From: Planctomycetota bacterium
Lineage (GTDB): Bacteria; Planctomycetota; MHYJ01; JACPRB01
Assembly: GCA_023261405.1 (NCBI GenBank)
Contig: JAHFOZ010000056.1
Location: forward strand, 1 to 16,060
DNA length: 16,060 nucleotides
Direction of reading: 5' to 3'
Positions 5,334 to 13,113 of the stretch are shown here, one piece after another. Each line of letters begins with the position of its first letter. Position 1 is the stretch's first letter. The notes below the pieces were generated by a model. That model was not told where the DNA came from and ran no database searches. It saw only the letters and a list, made by a program, of their open reading frames with translations. Made by a program: the position numbers and the translations under genes.

Positions 5334-7931
5334 ATGTCGCGCGCAGGGCTGGCGGCGCTCGTCCTCCTCCTCCCGGGCGCCGGGGGCCGCTTCGAGTGCC
5401 GCTGGACCGAGGCGCCCGTCACGCTCGACGGCCGCGCCGACGAGGCCGCCTGGCGGGACGCCCGGTTCCTCTGGGACCGCGAGTTCCTGTATTTCCAGGG
5501 CGAGCTCCCCTTCGCGTTGACCGTCACCCCGGGCGAAGGCTCCTATGAATTCCGCGTGGACACCGCCGGGAACGCGTCCGGGAAGTCCCTGCCGGGCGGC
5601 TTCGAACTCGCGTTCACGATCGCGGTCCGGGACCGCTTCGTCGAGGGGCACATCCCGTGGCACGCCTTCCTCCCTAGTGGCGGCCGCCCGGAACCCGGGG
5701 ACTCTTGGAAATTCGGAGAAGTCGCCGTCCGCTTCGCGAGTCCGCCGGCCCTGCCTCGCGTCCCGCTGACGACCTCGCGCGTCGTGGGCTCGCCCGATCC
5801 GCCGCTCCCCTTCCGCGTGCGACGCGTCTTCCCGGACCTCGCTATTCCCTTCCCGATCGCGGTCGCCCACGAACCGGGCACGGAATCCCTGCTGCTCATC
5901 CATCAGCTCACCGCCTGGGGAGGCGCGGGCCGGGTCGCCCGCGTGAAGGAGTCCGTCGAGGAACTGCTCCGCATCGACGGAGTCGCCTACGGCCTCGCCT
6001 TCCATCCCGACTACCTCAAGAACGGCTGGCTCTTCGTGGGCAGCAACGAGCCGCTGAACGGGGGCCCGAAGAAGACTCGCGTCACGCGCCACACCGTGGA
6101 CCGCGCGCCTCCCCATGCGGTCATTCCCGGCTCCGCGAAGCTGATCCTCGAGTGGGAGTCGGACGGCCACAACGGCGGCGACCTGGCCTTTGGGCCGGAC
6201 GGGATGCTCTATGTCTCTTCCGGGGACGGATCGTCCGATTCGGACCGGCACCTTTCGGGCCAGGACCTCTCGCGGCTCATGGCGAAGGTCTTGCGCATCG
6301 ACGTGGACCGGCCCGCCGAAGGGATGACGTACTCCGTGCCCGCGGACAACCCGTTCGTCGGGCAGGCGGGCGTGCGACCCGAGACCTGGGCCTACGGCTT
6401 CCGCAACCCCTGGCGCCTGACCTTCGACCGGAAGAGCGGCGACCTCTGGGTGGGCAACAACGGTCAGGACCTCTGGGAGCAGGCCTACCTCGTGCGCCGC
6501 GGCGAAAACTACGGCTGGAGCGTGATGGAAGGCGGCCATCCGTTCTATCCCTCGCGCAAGGCGGGGCCCACGCCGATCTCGAAGCCCATCGTGGAGCACC
6601 CGCACTCCGAGCTCCGCTCCCTCACGGGCGGGGTCGTCTACCACGGCGACGAGTTCCCGGAGCTGCGCGGGGCCTATCTCTACGGCGACTGGTCGACCGG
6701 GCGCATCTGGGGCGTGAAGCAGGAGAACGGCCGCGCGGCGTGGCACCGCGAGCTGGCCCGGACGACGCTCCAGATCACCGGCTTCGGGACGGATGCGAAG
6801 GGCGAGGTGCTGATCGCCGACCACGGCGGCGGCGCGCTCTACAGGCTGGAACGAATCCCGAAGGAAGCCGCCCCTCCGTCCTTCCCGACCCGCTTGAGCG
6901 AGAGCGGCCTCTTCGCCTCCGTGCCTGGACATCGCGTCGAGCCCGCGCTCATTCCCTACTCGGTCAACTCGCCCTTATGGTCTGACGGGACCTTCAAAGA
7001 GCGCTTCATCGCACTGCCGGGCGCGGATCCGCGGATCGAGGTCACGCGCGACCGCGGCTGGAATTTCCCGGACGGGTCGGTGCTCGTCAAGTCTTTCGCC
7101 CTGGAGCTCGAGGAGGGCAACCCCGCGTCGCGTCGCTGGATCGAGACGCGCTTCATGACGCGGCAGGGAGGGCAATGGGCGGGCTACTCCTACGCATGGG
7201 ACGAGGCGCAGAGGGACGCGGTGCTGGTGGGTTCCGAGGGGCTGAACCGCGACTACGAGATCAGGACGCCCGGCGGCCGCCGCGCGCAGACCTGGCATTA
7301 CCCGAGCCGGACCGAGTGCATGGTCTGCCACAGTCGGGCGGCCAACTTCGTACTCGGACTGAGCGAGCTCCAGATGAACCGCGGCGACCAGCTCCGCACG
7401 CTGGAATCGATGGGCGTCCTGAGCGTCGACTTCCGCGCGGAGGCGGTCAAGCGCTTGAAAGAGGAGCTGATCGGTCGCGGGCTGAAGGAGAAGGAGGCGG
7501 ACGAGGAGGTCGCGAAGCGGTCGAAGGTGCAGCGCGGCCGTTCCAAGCTCCTGGCGTTCTCTCCGCAGCGTCATCGCAGGCTGGCGGACCCTTACGATGC
7601 CGGCGCCGACCTGGACGCCCGCGCGCGGTCCTACCTGCACGCCAACTGCTCGATCTGCCACGTCGAGGCGGGAGGCGGGAACGCCCTCATGGAGTTGGAG
7701 TCCACGACGGCCCAGGCGAAGATGAACCTGCTCGGCGTCGTGCCGCTGCACGACGCCTTCGGGATCGAGGGCGCCAGGCTGGTGGACCCCGGCCGGCCCG
7801 AGCGCTCGGTCCTCCTCCAGCGAATCTCGCGCCGGGGGCCAGGCCAGATGCCCCCGCTCGCCACGTCGCGCGTCGACGAGGCGGCGGTGCGGCTGATCGG
7901 CGAGTGGATCCGGGGCCTCGAGTCCCGATGA
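5334..7931 (+). CDS. Secreted CBM9-like / PQQ-dependent sugar dehydrogenase / cytochrome c fusion
   Basis: 865 residues from ATG 5334 (ATG 5325 is an in-frame alternative). Residues 1-18 are signal-like. Residues about 22-135 resemble a CBM9-type carbohydrate-binding module (APVTLDGRADEAAW opening). Residues about 163-505 are a soluble-glucose-dehydrogenase-type six-bladed propeller: DGHNGGDLAFGPDG with the likely catalytic His279, then YGFRNPWRLTFD and GENYGW. Residues about 515-865 form a c-type cytochrome region with haem motifs CMVCH (662-666) and CSICH (772-776) and a likely axial Met839 in GQMPPLA. The protein probably oxidises an aldose or other sugar-like substrate with PQQ and passes electrons through its own haems to the respiratory chain. 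The substrate cannot be read from sequence. A charged, Lys/Glu-rich insert separates the two haem sites (about residues 695-735). Its stop codon overlaps the start of the next gene. Confidence 0.9.
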   Translation: MSRAGLAALVLLLPGAGGRFECRWTEAPVTLDGRADEAAWRDARFLWDREFLYFQGELPFALTVTPGEGSYEFRVDTAGNASGKSLPGGFELAFTIAVRDRFVEGHIPWHAFLPSGGRPEPGDSWKFGEVAVRFASPPALPRVPLTTSRVVGSPDPPLPFRVRRVFPDLAIPFPIAVAHEPGTESLLLIHQLTAWGGAGRVARVKESVEELLRIDGVAYGLAFHPDYLKNGWLFVGSNEPLNGGPKKTRVTRHTVDRAPPHAVIPGSAKLILEWESDGHNGGDLAFGPDGMLYVSSGDGSSDSDRHLSGQDLSRLMAKVLRIDVDRPAEGMTYSVPADNPFVGQAGVRPETWAYGFRNPWRLTFDRKSGDLWVGNNGQDLWEQAYLVRRGENYGWSVMEGGHPFYPSRKAGPTPISKPIVEHPHSELRSLTGGVVYHGDEFPELRGAYLYGDWSTGRIWGVKQENGRAAWHRELARTTLQITGFGTDAKGEVLIADHGGGALYRLERIPKEAAPPSFPTRLSESGLFASVPGHRVEPALIPYSVNSPLWSDGTFKERFIALPGADPRIEVTRDRGWNFPDGSVLVKSFALELEEGNPASRRWIETRFMTRQGGQWAGYSYAWDEAQRDAVLVGSEGLNRDYEIRTPGGRRAQTWHYPSRTECMVCHSRAANFVLGLSELQMNRGDQLRTLESMGVLSVDFRAEAVKRLKEELIGRGLKEKEADEEVAKRSKVQRGRSKLLAFSPQRHRRLADPYDAGADLDARARSYLHANCSICHVEAGGGNALMELESTTAQAKMNLLGVVPLHDAFGIEGARLVDPGRPERSVLLQRISRRGPGQMPPLATSRVDEAAVRLIGEWIRGLESR

Positions 7932-8605
7932 GACAGACCTGCTTCCTGCTCGCGGCGCTGCTGGGTTGCGACCCGGCGCCCCAGCCGCTCGCGATCCATG
8001 CCGCCTCGAGCCTCAAGGAGCTGGTGACCGAGGTCGCGGGGGAGTGGGCTAAGAAGACGGGGCGGCCCGTCCGCTTCCAGTTCGAGGCCTCCTCGACGCT
8101 CGCGCGGCAGCTCAAGGAGGGCGCGGCGGCCGATCTCTTCATCTCCGCCTCGCCCGAGTGGCTTGATGAAGTGCGACCGCGGGAACGCCTGGACTGGCTC
8201 TCGAACCGCCTGGTGCTGGTCGTGCGGAAGGAGGCGAAGGATCCCGATCTCAAGGGCCTGGAGAGCCTTTCGCTCGTGAACGAGCAGGCCCCCGCCGGCA
8301 AGTATGCGCGGGCCGCGCTCGCCCACCTCAAGATCGCCCTGCCCGGCCGGGTGCTCATGGGAGCCAACGTCCGGGACGTTCTCTCCAAGGTCTCCCAGGG
8401 CGGCGCCCAGGCGGGGATCGTCTACGCCACGGACGCCGCGGTCGATCCCGAGGTCCGGATCGCTTTCACCTTCCCGGCGGAGAGCCACCCCAAGATCCTC
8501 TACTCCGCCGGCCTCCTCACCCCCGCCGGCAAGCCCTTCTTCGACGCCCTTCGCGAGCCCTGGACCCTCGAGTCCGCCCGCCGCCACGGCTTTACCCGGC
8601 CATAA
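7928..8605 (+). CDS. modA: ModA-like molybdate/tungstate-binding lipoprotein
   Basis: 225 residues. ATGA at 7928-7931 overlaps the previous stop codon, indicating translational coupling. The N-terminus MRQTCFLLAALLGC has a lipobox-like end with Cys14 as the likely lipid anchor. The ModA fold shows AASSLKEL (25-32, oxyanion Ser27/28), EASSTLARQLKEGAAADLFI (53-72, Ser55/56) and AGIVYATDA (162-170, Tyr166), all typical of the periplasmic binding protein of the molybdate ABC transporter. No modB or modC follows, so it is an orphan binding component in this window. Molybdate versus tungstate cannot be settled. Coupling to a PQQ/cytochrome dehydrogenase is unusual because that enzyme needs no molybdenum. 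The gene ends with TAA at 8603-8605; no terminator-like hairpin follows. Confidence 0.88.
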   Translation: MRQTCFLLAALLGCDPAPQPLAIHAASSLKELVTEVAGEWAKKTGRPVRFQFEASSTLARQLKEGAAADLFISASPEWLDEVRPRERLDWLSNRLVLVVRKEAKDPDLKGLESLSLVNEQAPAGKYARAALAHLKIALPGRVLMGANVRDVLSKVSQGGAQAGIVYATDAAVDPEVRIAFTFPAESHPKILYSAGLLTPAGKPFFDALREPWTLESARRHGFTRP

Positions 8606-8639
8606 CGCACTCCGTCCGTTCTGTCACCGCCCCGCTTTC

Positions 8640-8655
8640 TGGCACACAGATTGCT
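8640..8655 (+). promoter_or_regulatory. Sigma-54 (RpoN) promoter
   Basis: TGGCACACAGATTGCT matches the -24/-12 consensus TGGCACR-N4-TTGCW at every defined position, with GG (8641-8642) and GC (8653-8654) separated by exactly 10 bases. Transcription would start near 8666 and run into the operon at 8709-9954. No upstream activator site was identified. Confidence 0.75.
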
Positions 8656-8698
8656 CCCCTTCCTCCATGCGGACGGCGGCGCCCGCCCGGCTTCTGTT

Positions 8699-8703
8699 GG
8701 AGG
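8699..8703 (+). promoter_or_regulatory. Shine-Dalgarno GGAGG for the small ORF
   Basis: GGAGG is followed by five bases and GTG at 8709. It favours this start over the in-frame ATG 8667, which sits at the predicted transcription start and would have no leader. Confidence 0.5.
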
Positions 8704-8708
8704 CCCCG

Positions 8709-8855
8709 GTGGGAAACGGTTTTCTCACCGGGCCCAATCTGCACACCCTGGCGCGCCTCCCCCTGGCCCTCGCAACCGGAACCCTCGGTTTCGCCGCCGG
8801 GACGTATTATGTCTACCGATCGTTTTCGGGAGCCGGAAGGGTCCCATGCGCCTGA
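8709..8855 (+). CDS. Predicted 48-aa single-span membrane peptide
   Basis: This small ORF starts with GTG behind a good Shine-Dalgarno site and ends with TGA at 8853-8855, overlapping the ATG of the next gene (8846) by 10 bases. A hydrophobic stretch around residues 17-36 (LPLALATGTLGFAAGTYYVY) is long enough for one membrane span. It lies directly downstream of the sigma-54 promoter. I know no family for it. Codon third positions are less GC-rich than in neighbouring genes, so it may instead be a coincidental frame within a 5' leader. Confidence 0.45.
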   Translation: MGNGFLTGPNLHTLARLPLALATGTLGFAAGTYYVYRSFSGAGRVPCA

Positions 8856-9574
8856 AGGTCGTCACCTACAACGTCCACAAGTGCATCGGCGGCATCGACC
8901 GCAAGTATCGCCCCGAGCGCATCCGCGACGCCGTGGCCCCGCTCGAAGCCGATTTCGCGCTCCTCCAGGAAGTGGACGACGGCGCCGCCCGCTCGAATCG
9001 GCACCGGCAGGTGGACCTGCTCGGAGAGTTCCTGGGGTTCCGCCACCGCGCGTTCTTCCCCAACGTTCGCGTGCGCGGCGGCGGCTGGTATGGGAACGCG
9101 ATCCTCAGCCGCTTCCCCATCGTCGAGGCCCGGAACATCGACCTCTCGCTGCCGCTCTCGAGGCGGCGGAGCGTCCTCTACGCGCGGGTGCGGGTCACGC
9201 GGCGCGGCCGGTCGAGGACCGTCGTTCTATTCAACATGCATCTCGGGCTCTCCCAGTTCCTCCGCGCGCGGCAGCTGGCGAAGTTCCTGGCCAGCCCGCC
9301 CCTCCGCGGCTCCCACTCCCGGGCCCCGGTCGTCCTCGCGGGCGACTTCAACGACGTCTGGGGCACCCTGGGCCCCCGCTACCTGGTCCCCGCCGGCTTC
9401 CGCGGCACGGATTCGCCCCAGTGGACCTTCCCCGCCTGGGCGCCGGTCCGCGCCCTCGACGGCGTCTACGTGCGGGGCGATGCGGAGCTCCTCGCGGTCC
9501 GGCGCTCCACCACGCCCGCGGCGCGGCGCGCCTCCGACCATCTGCCCCTGGTGGCCGAGGTCCACCTGAAGTGA
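8846..9574 (+). CDS. Endonuclease/exonuclease/phosphatase (EEP) family protein
   Basis: 242 residues from ATG 8846, with GGAAGGG four bases upstream. All EEP catalytic motifs are present in order: TYNVH with Asn9, LLQEVD with Glu42, NMHLG with Asn130/His132, AGDFND with Asp167/Asn169, and SDHLPL with Asp231/His232. The family is metal dependent and cleaves phosphodiesters in DNA, RNA, phospholipids or inositol phosphates. The compact size and TYNVHKCIG start resemble the cytosolic bacterial group often found near membrane-lipid genes, so a phospholipid or nucleic-acid substrate is equally possible. No signal peptide is seen. The stop TGA (9572-9574) overlaps the GTG start of the next gene (9571), so the two are probably made together, under the sigma-54 promoter upstream. 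Confidence 0.9.
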   Translation: MRLKVVTYNVHKCIGGIDRKYRPERIRDAVAPLEADFALLQEVDDGAARSNRHRQVDLLGEFLGFRHRAFFPNVRVRGGGWYGNAILSRFPIVEARNIDLSLPLSRRRSVLYARVRVTRRGRSRTVVLFNMHLGLSQFLRARQLAKFLASPPLRGSHSRAPVVLAGDFNDVWGTLGPRYLVPAGFRGTDSPQWTFPAWAPVRALDGVYVRGDAELLAVRRSTTPAARRASDHLPLVAEVHLK

Positions 9575-9954
9575 CGCTGCCCGGAGGTCGTGGATTCCTC
9601 CTGGGAGCCGCGCTGATCGTTGCCGCCACGGCCCTGAGCACCGGGGCCTGCCTCCTCGTGGTGGCCCGCCTCCCGGCCGACTACTTCGTCAATCGTCGCC
9701 GCCCCGTCTCGCCCTGGGTCCAGAAGATCGCCAGGAACCTCCTGGGGGTCCTCCTGGTCGCAGTAGGGCTCGTCCTCTCCATCCCCGGCGTCCCCGGCCA
9801 GGGCCTCCTGACGATCTTCGCGGGCCTCCTCCTTATCGACTTCCCGGGCAAGTTCCGCTTCGAGCGGGGCCTCGTCTCCCGCCCCCGGGTCCTCTCCCTC
9901 CTCAATCGCCTCCGGGTCCGCGTGGGCCGCCCCCCTCTCGAATCCCCCCGCTGA
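9571..9954 (+). CDS. PGPGW-type small membrane protein
   Basis: 127 residues from GTG 9571, whose TG is shared with the previous stop (GTGA). A first hydrophobic span at about 8-32 is followed by the basic segment VNRRRPVSPW. A second at about 53-72 leads into SIPGVPGQGLLT, and a third covers about 78-90. After LIDFPGKFRFERGLV comes a basic C-terminus ending NRLRVRVGRPPL. The PGVPGQG turn and the FPGK-R-E segment fit the putative transmembrane PGPGW family; the final Trp is replaced by Leu here. The function of the family is unknown. Coupling to an EEP phosphodiesterase suggests a joint role at the membrane, which is inference. Confidence 0.82.
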   Translation: MTLPGGRGFLLGAALIVAATALSTGACLLVVARLPADYFVNRRRPVSPWVQKIARNLLGVLLVAVGLVLSIPGVPGQGLLTIFAGLLLIDFPGKFRFERGLVSRPRVLSLLNRLRVRVGRPPLESPR

Positions 9955-9957
9955 CAA

Positions 9958-9986
9958 TTGCCCGTGGGGCCGCCTCACGGCATAAT
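9958..9986 (+). promoter_or_regulatory. Sigma-70-type promoter of the sigma factor-kinase operon
   Basis: TTGCCC (9958-9963) and CATAAT (9981-9986) are spaced by 17 bases, matching four and five of six consensus positions. Predicted transcription start is about 9993, three bases before the ATG at 9996, so the mRNA may be leaderless. Confidence 0.55.
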
Positions 9987-9995
9987 GGGAGCCCG

Positions 9996-10739
9996 ATGGG
10001 ACAGCTCGAGACCACTCTCGGCGGGAACCGCGAGGCCTTCCCGGAGACGGTCTGGTCCTCCCTTCTCGGCGCCGCGGGACCCGCGACCCCCGAGCGCGAG
10101 GCCGCGCTCAACGACCTGGCGCTCGTCTACTGGCGGCCTGTCTACAAGTTCATCCGCACCGCCGGCAAAGCCACGATCGAGGACGCCAAGGACCTCACCC
10201 AGGAGTTCTTCGGCTACCTCGTCGAGGGCGACGTCCTCTCCAGGTACGACCGTACCCAGGCCCGCTTCCGCACCTTCCTCAAGGGCGTCCTGCGGAACTT
10301 CCTTTCGGTCGAGCGCCGCGACGCCGGCCGCCTCAAGCGCGGCGGCGGCAAGGTCGTCGTCTCGCTCGACGTCCAGTCGCTCGAAACCGCCGAGTTCCTC
10401 GCCGAGCGCGGGCGCTCCAGCCCCGAGCAGGTCTTCGACCGCCAGTGGGCGGCCGAGGTGCTCGCCGAGAGCCTGGCCGAGCTCCGCCGCCAGCTCGGCG
10501 CCGAGGACCGCGCCGCCAACCTCAAGGTCTACGAGGCCTGGAACGGCATCGACGGCGCCGGCGAGGCCCCCACCTACGCCTCCATCGGCCGCGCCTTCGG
10601 CCTTTCCGAGCAGCAGGTCAAGGACCACCTCGCCTACGCCCGCGAGCGTCTCGAGAAGATCATCCGCGACCGCCTCGCCCGCCGCGTCACCTCCGCCTGC
10701 GAGCTCTCCGACGAGATCCGCGATCTCCTCGCAGGATAG
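9996..10739 (+). CDS. ECF-type RNA polymerase sigma factor
   Basis: 247 residues from ATG 9996. Region 2 covers about residues 25-100: ALVYWRPVYKFIR, then DAKDLTQEFFGYLVE, then a helix ending RNFLSVERRD. Region 4 covers about 185-230 and contains a helix-turn-helix (TYASIGRAFGLSEQQVKDHL). The linker is longer than in a minimal ECF factor. The TVWSSLL opening and the LTQEFF form are those of sigma factors that sit beside Ser/Thr kinases in Planctomycetes. The kinase follows four bases after the stop, so phosphorylation of this factor, or control by the kinase in place of an anti-sigma factor, is a reasonable inference. No anti-sigma gene is present. GGGAG lies four bases before the start, so a Shine-Dalgarno-led start is also possible if transcription begins further upstream. 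Confidence 0.88.
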   Translation: MGQLETTLGGNREAFPETVWSSLLGAAGPATPEREAALNDLALVYWRPVYKFIRTAGKATIEDAKDLTQEFFGYLVEGDVLSRYDRTQARFRTFLKGVLRNFLSVERRDAGRLKRGGGKVVVSLDVQSLETAEFLAERGRSSPEQVFDRQWAAEVLAESLAELRRQLGAEDRAANLKVYEAWNGIDGAGEAPTYASIGRAFGLSEQQVKDHLAYARERLEKIIRDRLARRVTSACELSDEIRDLLAG

Positions 10740-10743
10740 CCCC

Positions 10744-13071
10744 GTGGGCGACGCCGACACGACCGACCCCGGCGCCACCGCCCAGTTCCTAGACCGCATC
10801 CGCGGCGACCTCGCCGCCTCCCGCCGCCTCCGCCTGGGCGCGCTTGCCGTGGCCCGCGGTCTCGTCACCCAGGCACAGCTCGACGAGACGCCCGCGCTCG
10901 CGCCCCTCGAGGAGACCCTCGTCGCCCGCGGCTGGCTCCGCCCCTCCCAGCTCGAGGAGTTGCTCGAGGATCTCGACGGCCTGCGCCGCCGGGGCGACCC
11001 CGGCGCGCCGCGCTATGAAGTCGGCGCGAAGCTGGGCGAGGGCGCCGTCTCCGTGGTCCATCGCGGCACCGACCGAGAACTCGGCCGCCCCGTGGCGCTC
11101 AAGTTCCTCAAGGACTCCCTCCTCGCCCACGGGAAGGTCCGCGAGCGCTTCCACCGCGAGGCCCAGTCGCTCGCCCGCATGGACCACCCGCACGTCGTCC
11201 GGGTCCACGACGTCGGCCGCGTCGACGGCCGCCTGGCCCTCGTCATGGAGCTCGTGGAAGGCGAGCCCTTCGGGAGGACGGCCCGCCCGCTCCGCGAGGC
11301 CGTCGCCCTCCTCGAGCAGGCCGCCCGCGGCGTCCACCACGCCCACGAGAAGGGCGTGGTCCACCGCGACCTCAAGCCCGACAACATCCTCGTCGGCCGC
11401 GACGGCGCCGCCAAGGTGGCCGACTTCGGCCTCGCCCACCTCGCCGAGAGCGGCCCCGCCCTGACCCACACGGGCAGCGTCCTCGGCACCCCCATGTACA
11501 TGGCCCCCGAGCAGGTCCGCGGCCGCCACGAGATCACGCCACGCACGGACGTCTATGCCCTCGGCGCCATCCTCTACCAGGTCTTGACCGGCCGCCCGCC
11601 CCACGAGGCGCAGTCCGTCTCCGAGGTCTACGACAAGATCCTCCGCGACGACCCCGTGCCGCCGCGGAAGCTCGTTCCCACGCTCCCCTGGGAGCTCGAC
11701 GCCGTCGCGCTCCGGGCCCTGGAAAAGGACCCCGCGCGCCGCTATCCCTCGGCCTTCGCGTTCGCCGAGGAGCTCCGCCGTTTCCTGGCCGGCGAGGCCG
11801 TGGAGGCGCGCCCGGTCTCGACCCTCGCCCGCGCCTGGCGCCGCGCGGCGAGGAACCCGCTGCGGATCGCGCTCGTCGTTGCGCTCTTCGTCGCGGCCGG
11901 CTTCGCCCTGGACTCCCGGGCGCGCGCCCGCCGCGGCGAGCTTGCCGCCCGCGCGGGCGACTTCCTCGAGTCGGCCCGCACCCACCTCGAGAGGGGCGCG
12001 CTCGACGCCGCACGCGACCTCGTCGAGCAGGCCCTCGCAACCGCGCCCGATCTCCCGCTGGCCCATCTGCGCCGCGGCGAGGTCTGGGAGGCCGGCGGCT
12101 TCACCGCGCAGGCCGAGGCCTGCTTTCGCCGCGCCGCGGAGCTCGACCCGCGCCCCGGGCCCGCCCATTACCGGCTCGGCCGCGTCCTCCTCCGCCGCGC
12201 CTACCTCGCCTCGATCAATATGTGGACCGCGGAGGATCCCGCCGAGCGCGACGAGGCCGAGCGCCTGGCGCGCGAGGGGGCCGCCCATCTCGAGACTGCT
12301 GCCGGCTTCGAGGACGAGGTCCGCCGCGAGATTGCCGCCGCCATGCTCGCCTGGCTGCGCCGCGACCTCCCGGGCGCGCGCCGGATCTGCGCCGAGGGCA
12401 TCCGGAAGTTCGGGTCGCGCGACGGCGTCGAGGAGCTGCACTGGCTGGACGGCCTCTCCCGATCGAAGCCCGCCGAGGAGATCCCCTGCTACGACGCCGC
12501 GCTCGCCCTCCGGCCCCGCTTCGCCCTGGCCCTCTACAGCCGCGCGTGGGCCCTCCCCAGGGTCGGCAAATCTGGGGACGCCGACTTCGATGCGGCCATC
12601 CTCGCGGCCCCCGGCTTCGCCGAGCCGTACATCTTCCGGGGGAGCCATCGGCTCGTGAAGGGCGACGCCGCCGGTGCCCGGGCCGATTTCGACACGCTGA
12701 TCGGGATGGGGGTCCACCTCGCGCCCGCCCACAACGGCCGCGCGGGAGTGCGGCTCAAGCTCGACCGGGACTGGGACGGCGCGATCGCCGATGCCACGGA
12801 GGCGATCCGCCGCAAGCCCGAGGGCTACCACATCCCCTGGATGTACCGCGCCGAGGCGAAGCTCATGAAGGGCGACGCGGAGGGGGCCATCGCCGACGCG
12901 ACGCGCGCCCTCGAGATCCTCAAGGGGAAGGACGGCGGCCAGACCCCCTACGCCATTCGCGGCCGCGCCCGCGCCGCCCGGGGCGACCGCGCCGGCGCCC
13001 TCGAGGACCTCCGCAAGTCCGGCCCCGCGGGCGCGCCCTTCCTCAAAGAACTCGAGGGCGCCCAGAAATAA
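10744..13071 (+). CDS. Membrane Ser/Thr protein kinase with C-terminal TPR region
   Basis: 775 residues from GTG 10744, seven bases after AGGA. Residues about 28-80 hold two short helical repeats (LGALAVARGLVTQAQL and LEETLVARGWLRPSQL), similar to N-terminal MshEN-like repeats. The Hanks-type kinase domain spans about 91-350: GEGAVSVV loop (98-105), Lys120 in VALKFL, HRDLKPDN with catalytic Asp209, DFG 227-229, then GTPMYMAPEQ; all key residues are intact. A single membrane span lies at about 372-392 after a basic stretch. The remainder (about 395-775) is a series of TPR-type helical repeats, predicted outside the cytoplasm, ending with KELEGAQK. It probably senses an envelope signal through the TPR part and phosphorylates cytoplasmic targets, plausibly the co-transcribed sigma factor. 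Ends with TAA just before a palindromic repeat pair. Confidence 0.92.
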   Translation: MGDADTTDPGATAQFLDRIRGDLAASRRLRLGALAVARGLVTQAQLDETPALAPLEETLVARGWLRPSQLEELLEDLDGLRRRGDPGAPRYEVGAKLGEGAVSVVHRGTDRELGRPVALKFLKDSLLAHGKVRERFHREAQSLARMDHPHVVRVHDVGRVDGRLALVMELVEGEPFGRTARPLREAVALLEQAARGVHHAHEKGVVHRDLKPDNILVGRDGAAKVADFGLAHLAESGPALTHTGSVLGTPMYMAPEQVRGRHEITPRTDVYALGAILYQVLTGRPPHEAQSVSEVYDKILRDDPVPPRKLVPTLPWELDAVALRALEKDPARRYPSAFAFAEELRRFLAGEAVEARPVSTLARAWRRAARNPLRIALVVALFVAAGFALDSRARARRGELAARAGDFLESARTHLERGALDAARDLVEQALATAPDLPLAHLRRGEVWEAGGFTAQAEACFRRAAELDPRPGPAHYRLGRVLLRRAYLASINMWTAEDPAERDEAERLAREGAAHLETAAGFEDEVRREIAAAMLAWLRRDLPGARRICAEGIRKFGSRDGVEELHWLDGLSRSKPAEEIPCYDAALALRPRFALALYSRAWALPRVGKSGDADFDAAILAAPGFAEPYIFRGSHRLVKGDAAGARADFDTLIGMGVHLAPAHNGRAGVRLKLDRDWDGAIADATEAIRRKPEGYHIPWMYRAEAKLMKGDAEGAIADATRALEILKGKDGGQTPYAIRGRARAARGDRAGALEDLRKSGPAGAPFLKELEGAQK

Positions 13072-13077
13072 GCGCCC

Positions 13078-13108
13078 GTCACGGGGAACCCCTGGGGCTC
13101 CCCGTGAC
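13078..13108. repeat. 31-bp palindromic repeat, copy A
   Basis: Arms GTCACGGGGA and TCCCCGTGAC are perfectly complementary over 10 bases, with a further CCC/GGG pairing inside after one A/C mismatch. It lies six bases after the kinase stop and could act as a two-way terminator, though no T-run follows. Confidence 0.75.
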
Positions 13109-13113
13109 AAGAT

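Noticed and set aside
5184..6932. Long minus-strand frame opposite the PQQ dehydrogenase
   Set aside because: Antisense shadow of a GC-rich gene, no domain seen.
9958..10743. Upstream extension of the kinase through the sigma factor region
   Set aside because: That frame translates to Ser/Pro/Arg-rich sequence there, while the sigma factor occupies the other frame with clear domains; GTG 10744 with AGGA upstream is the start.
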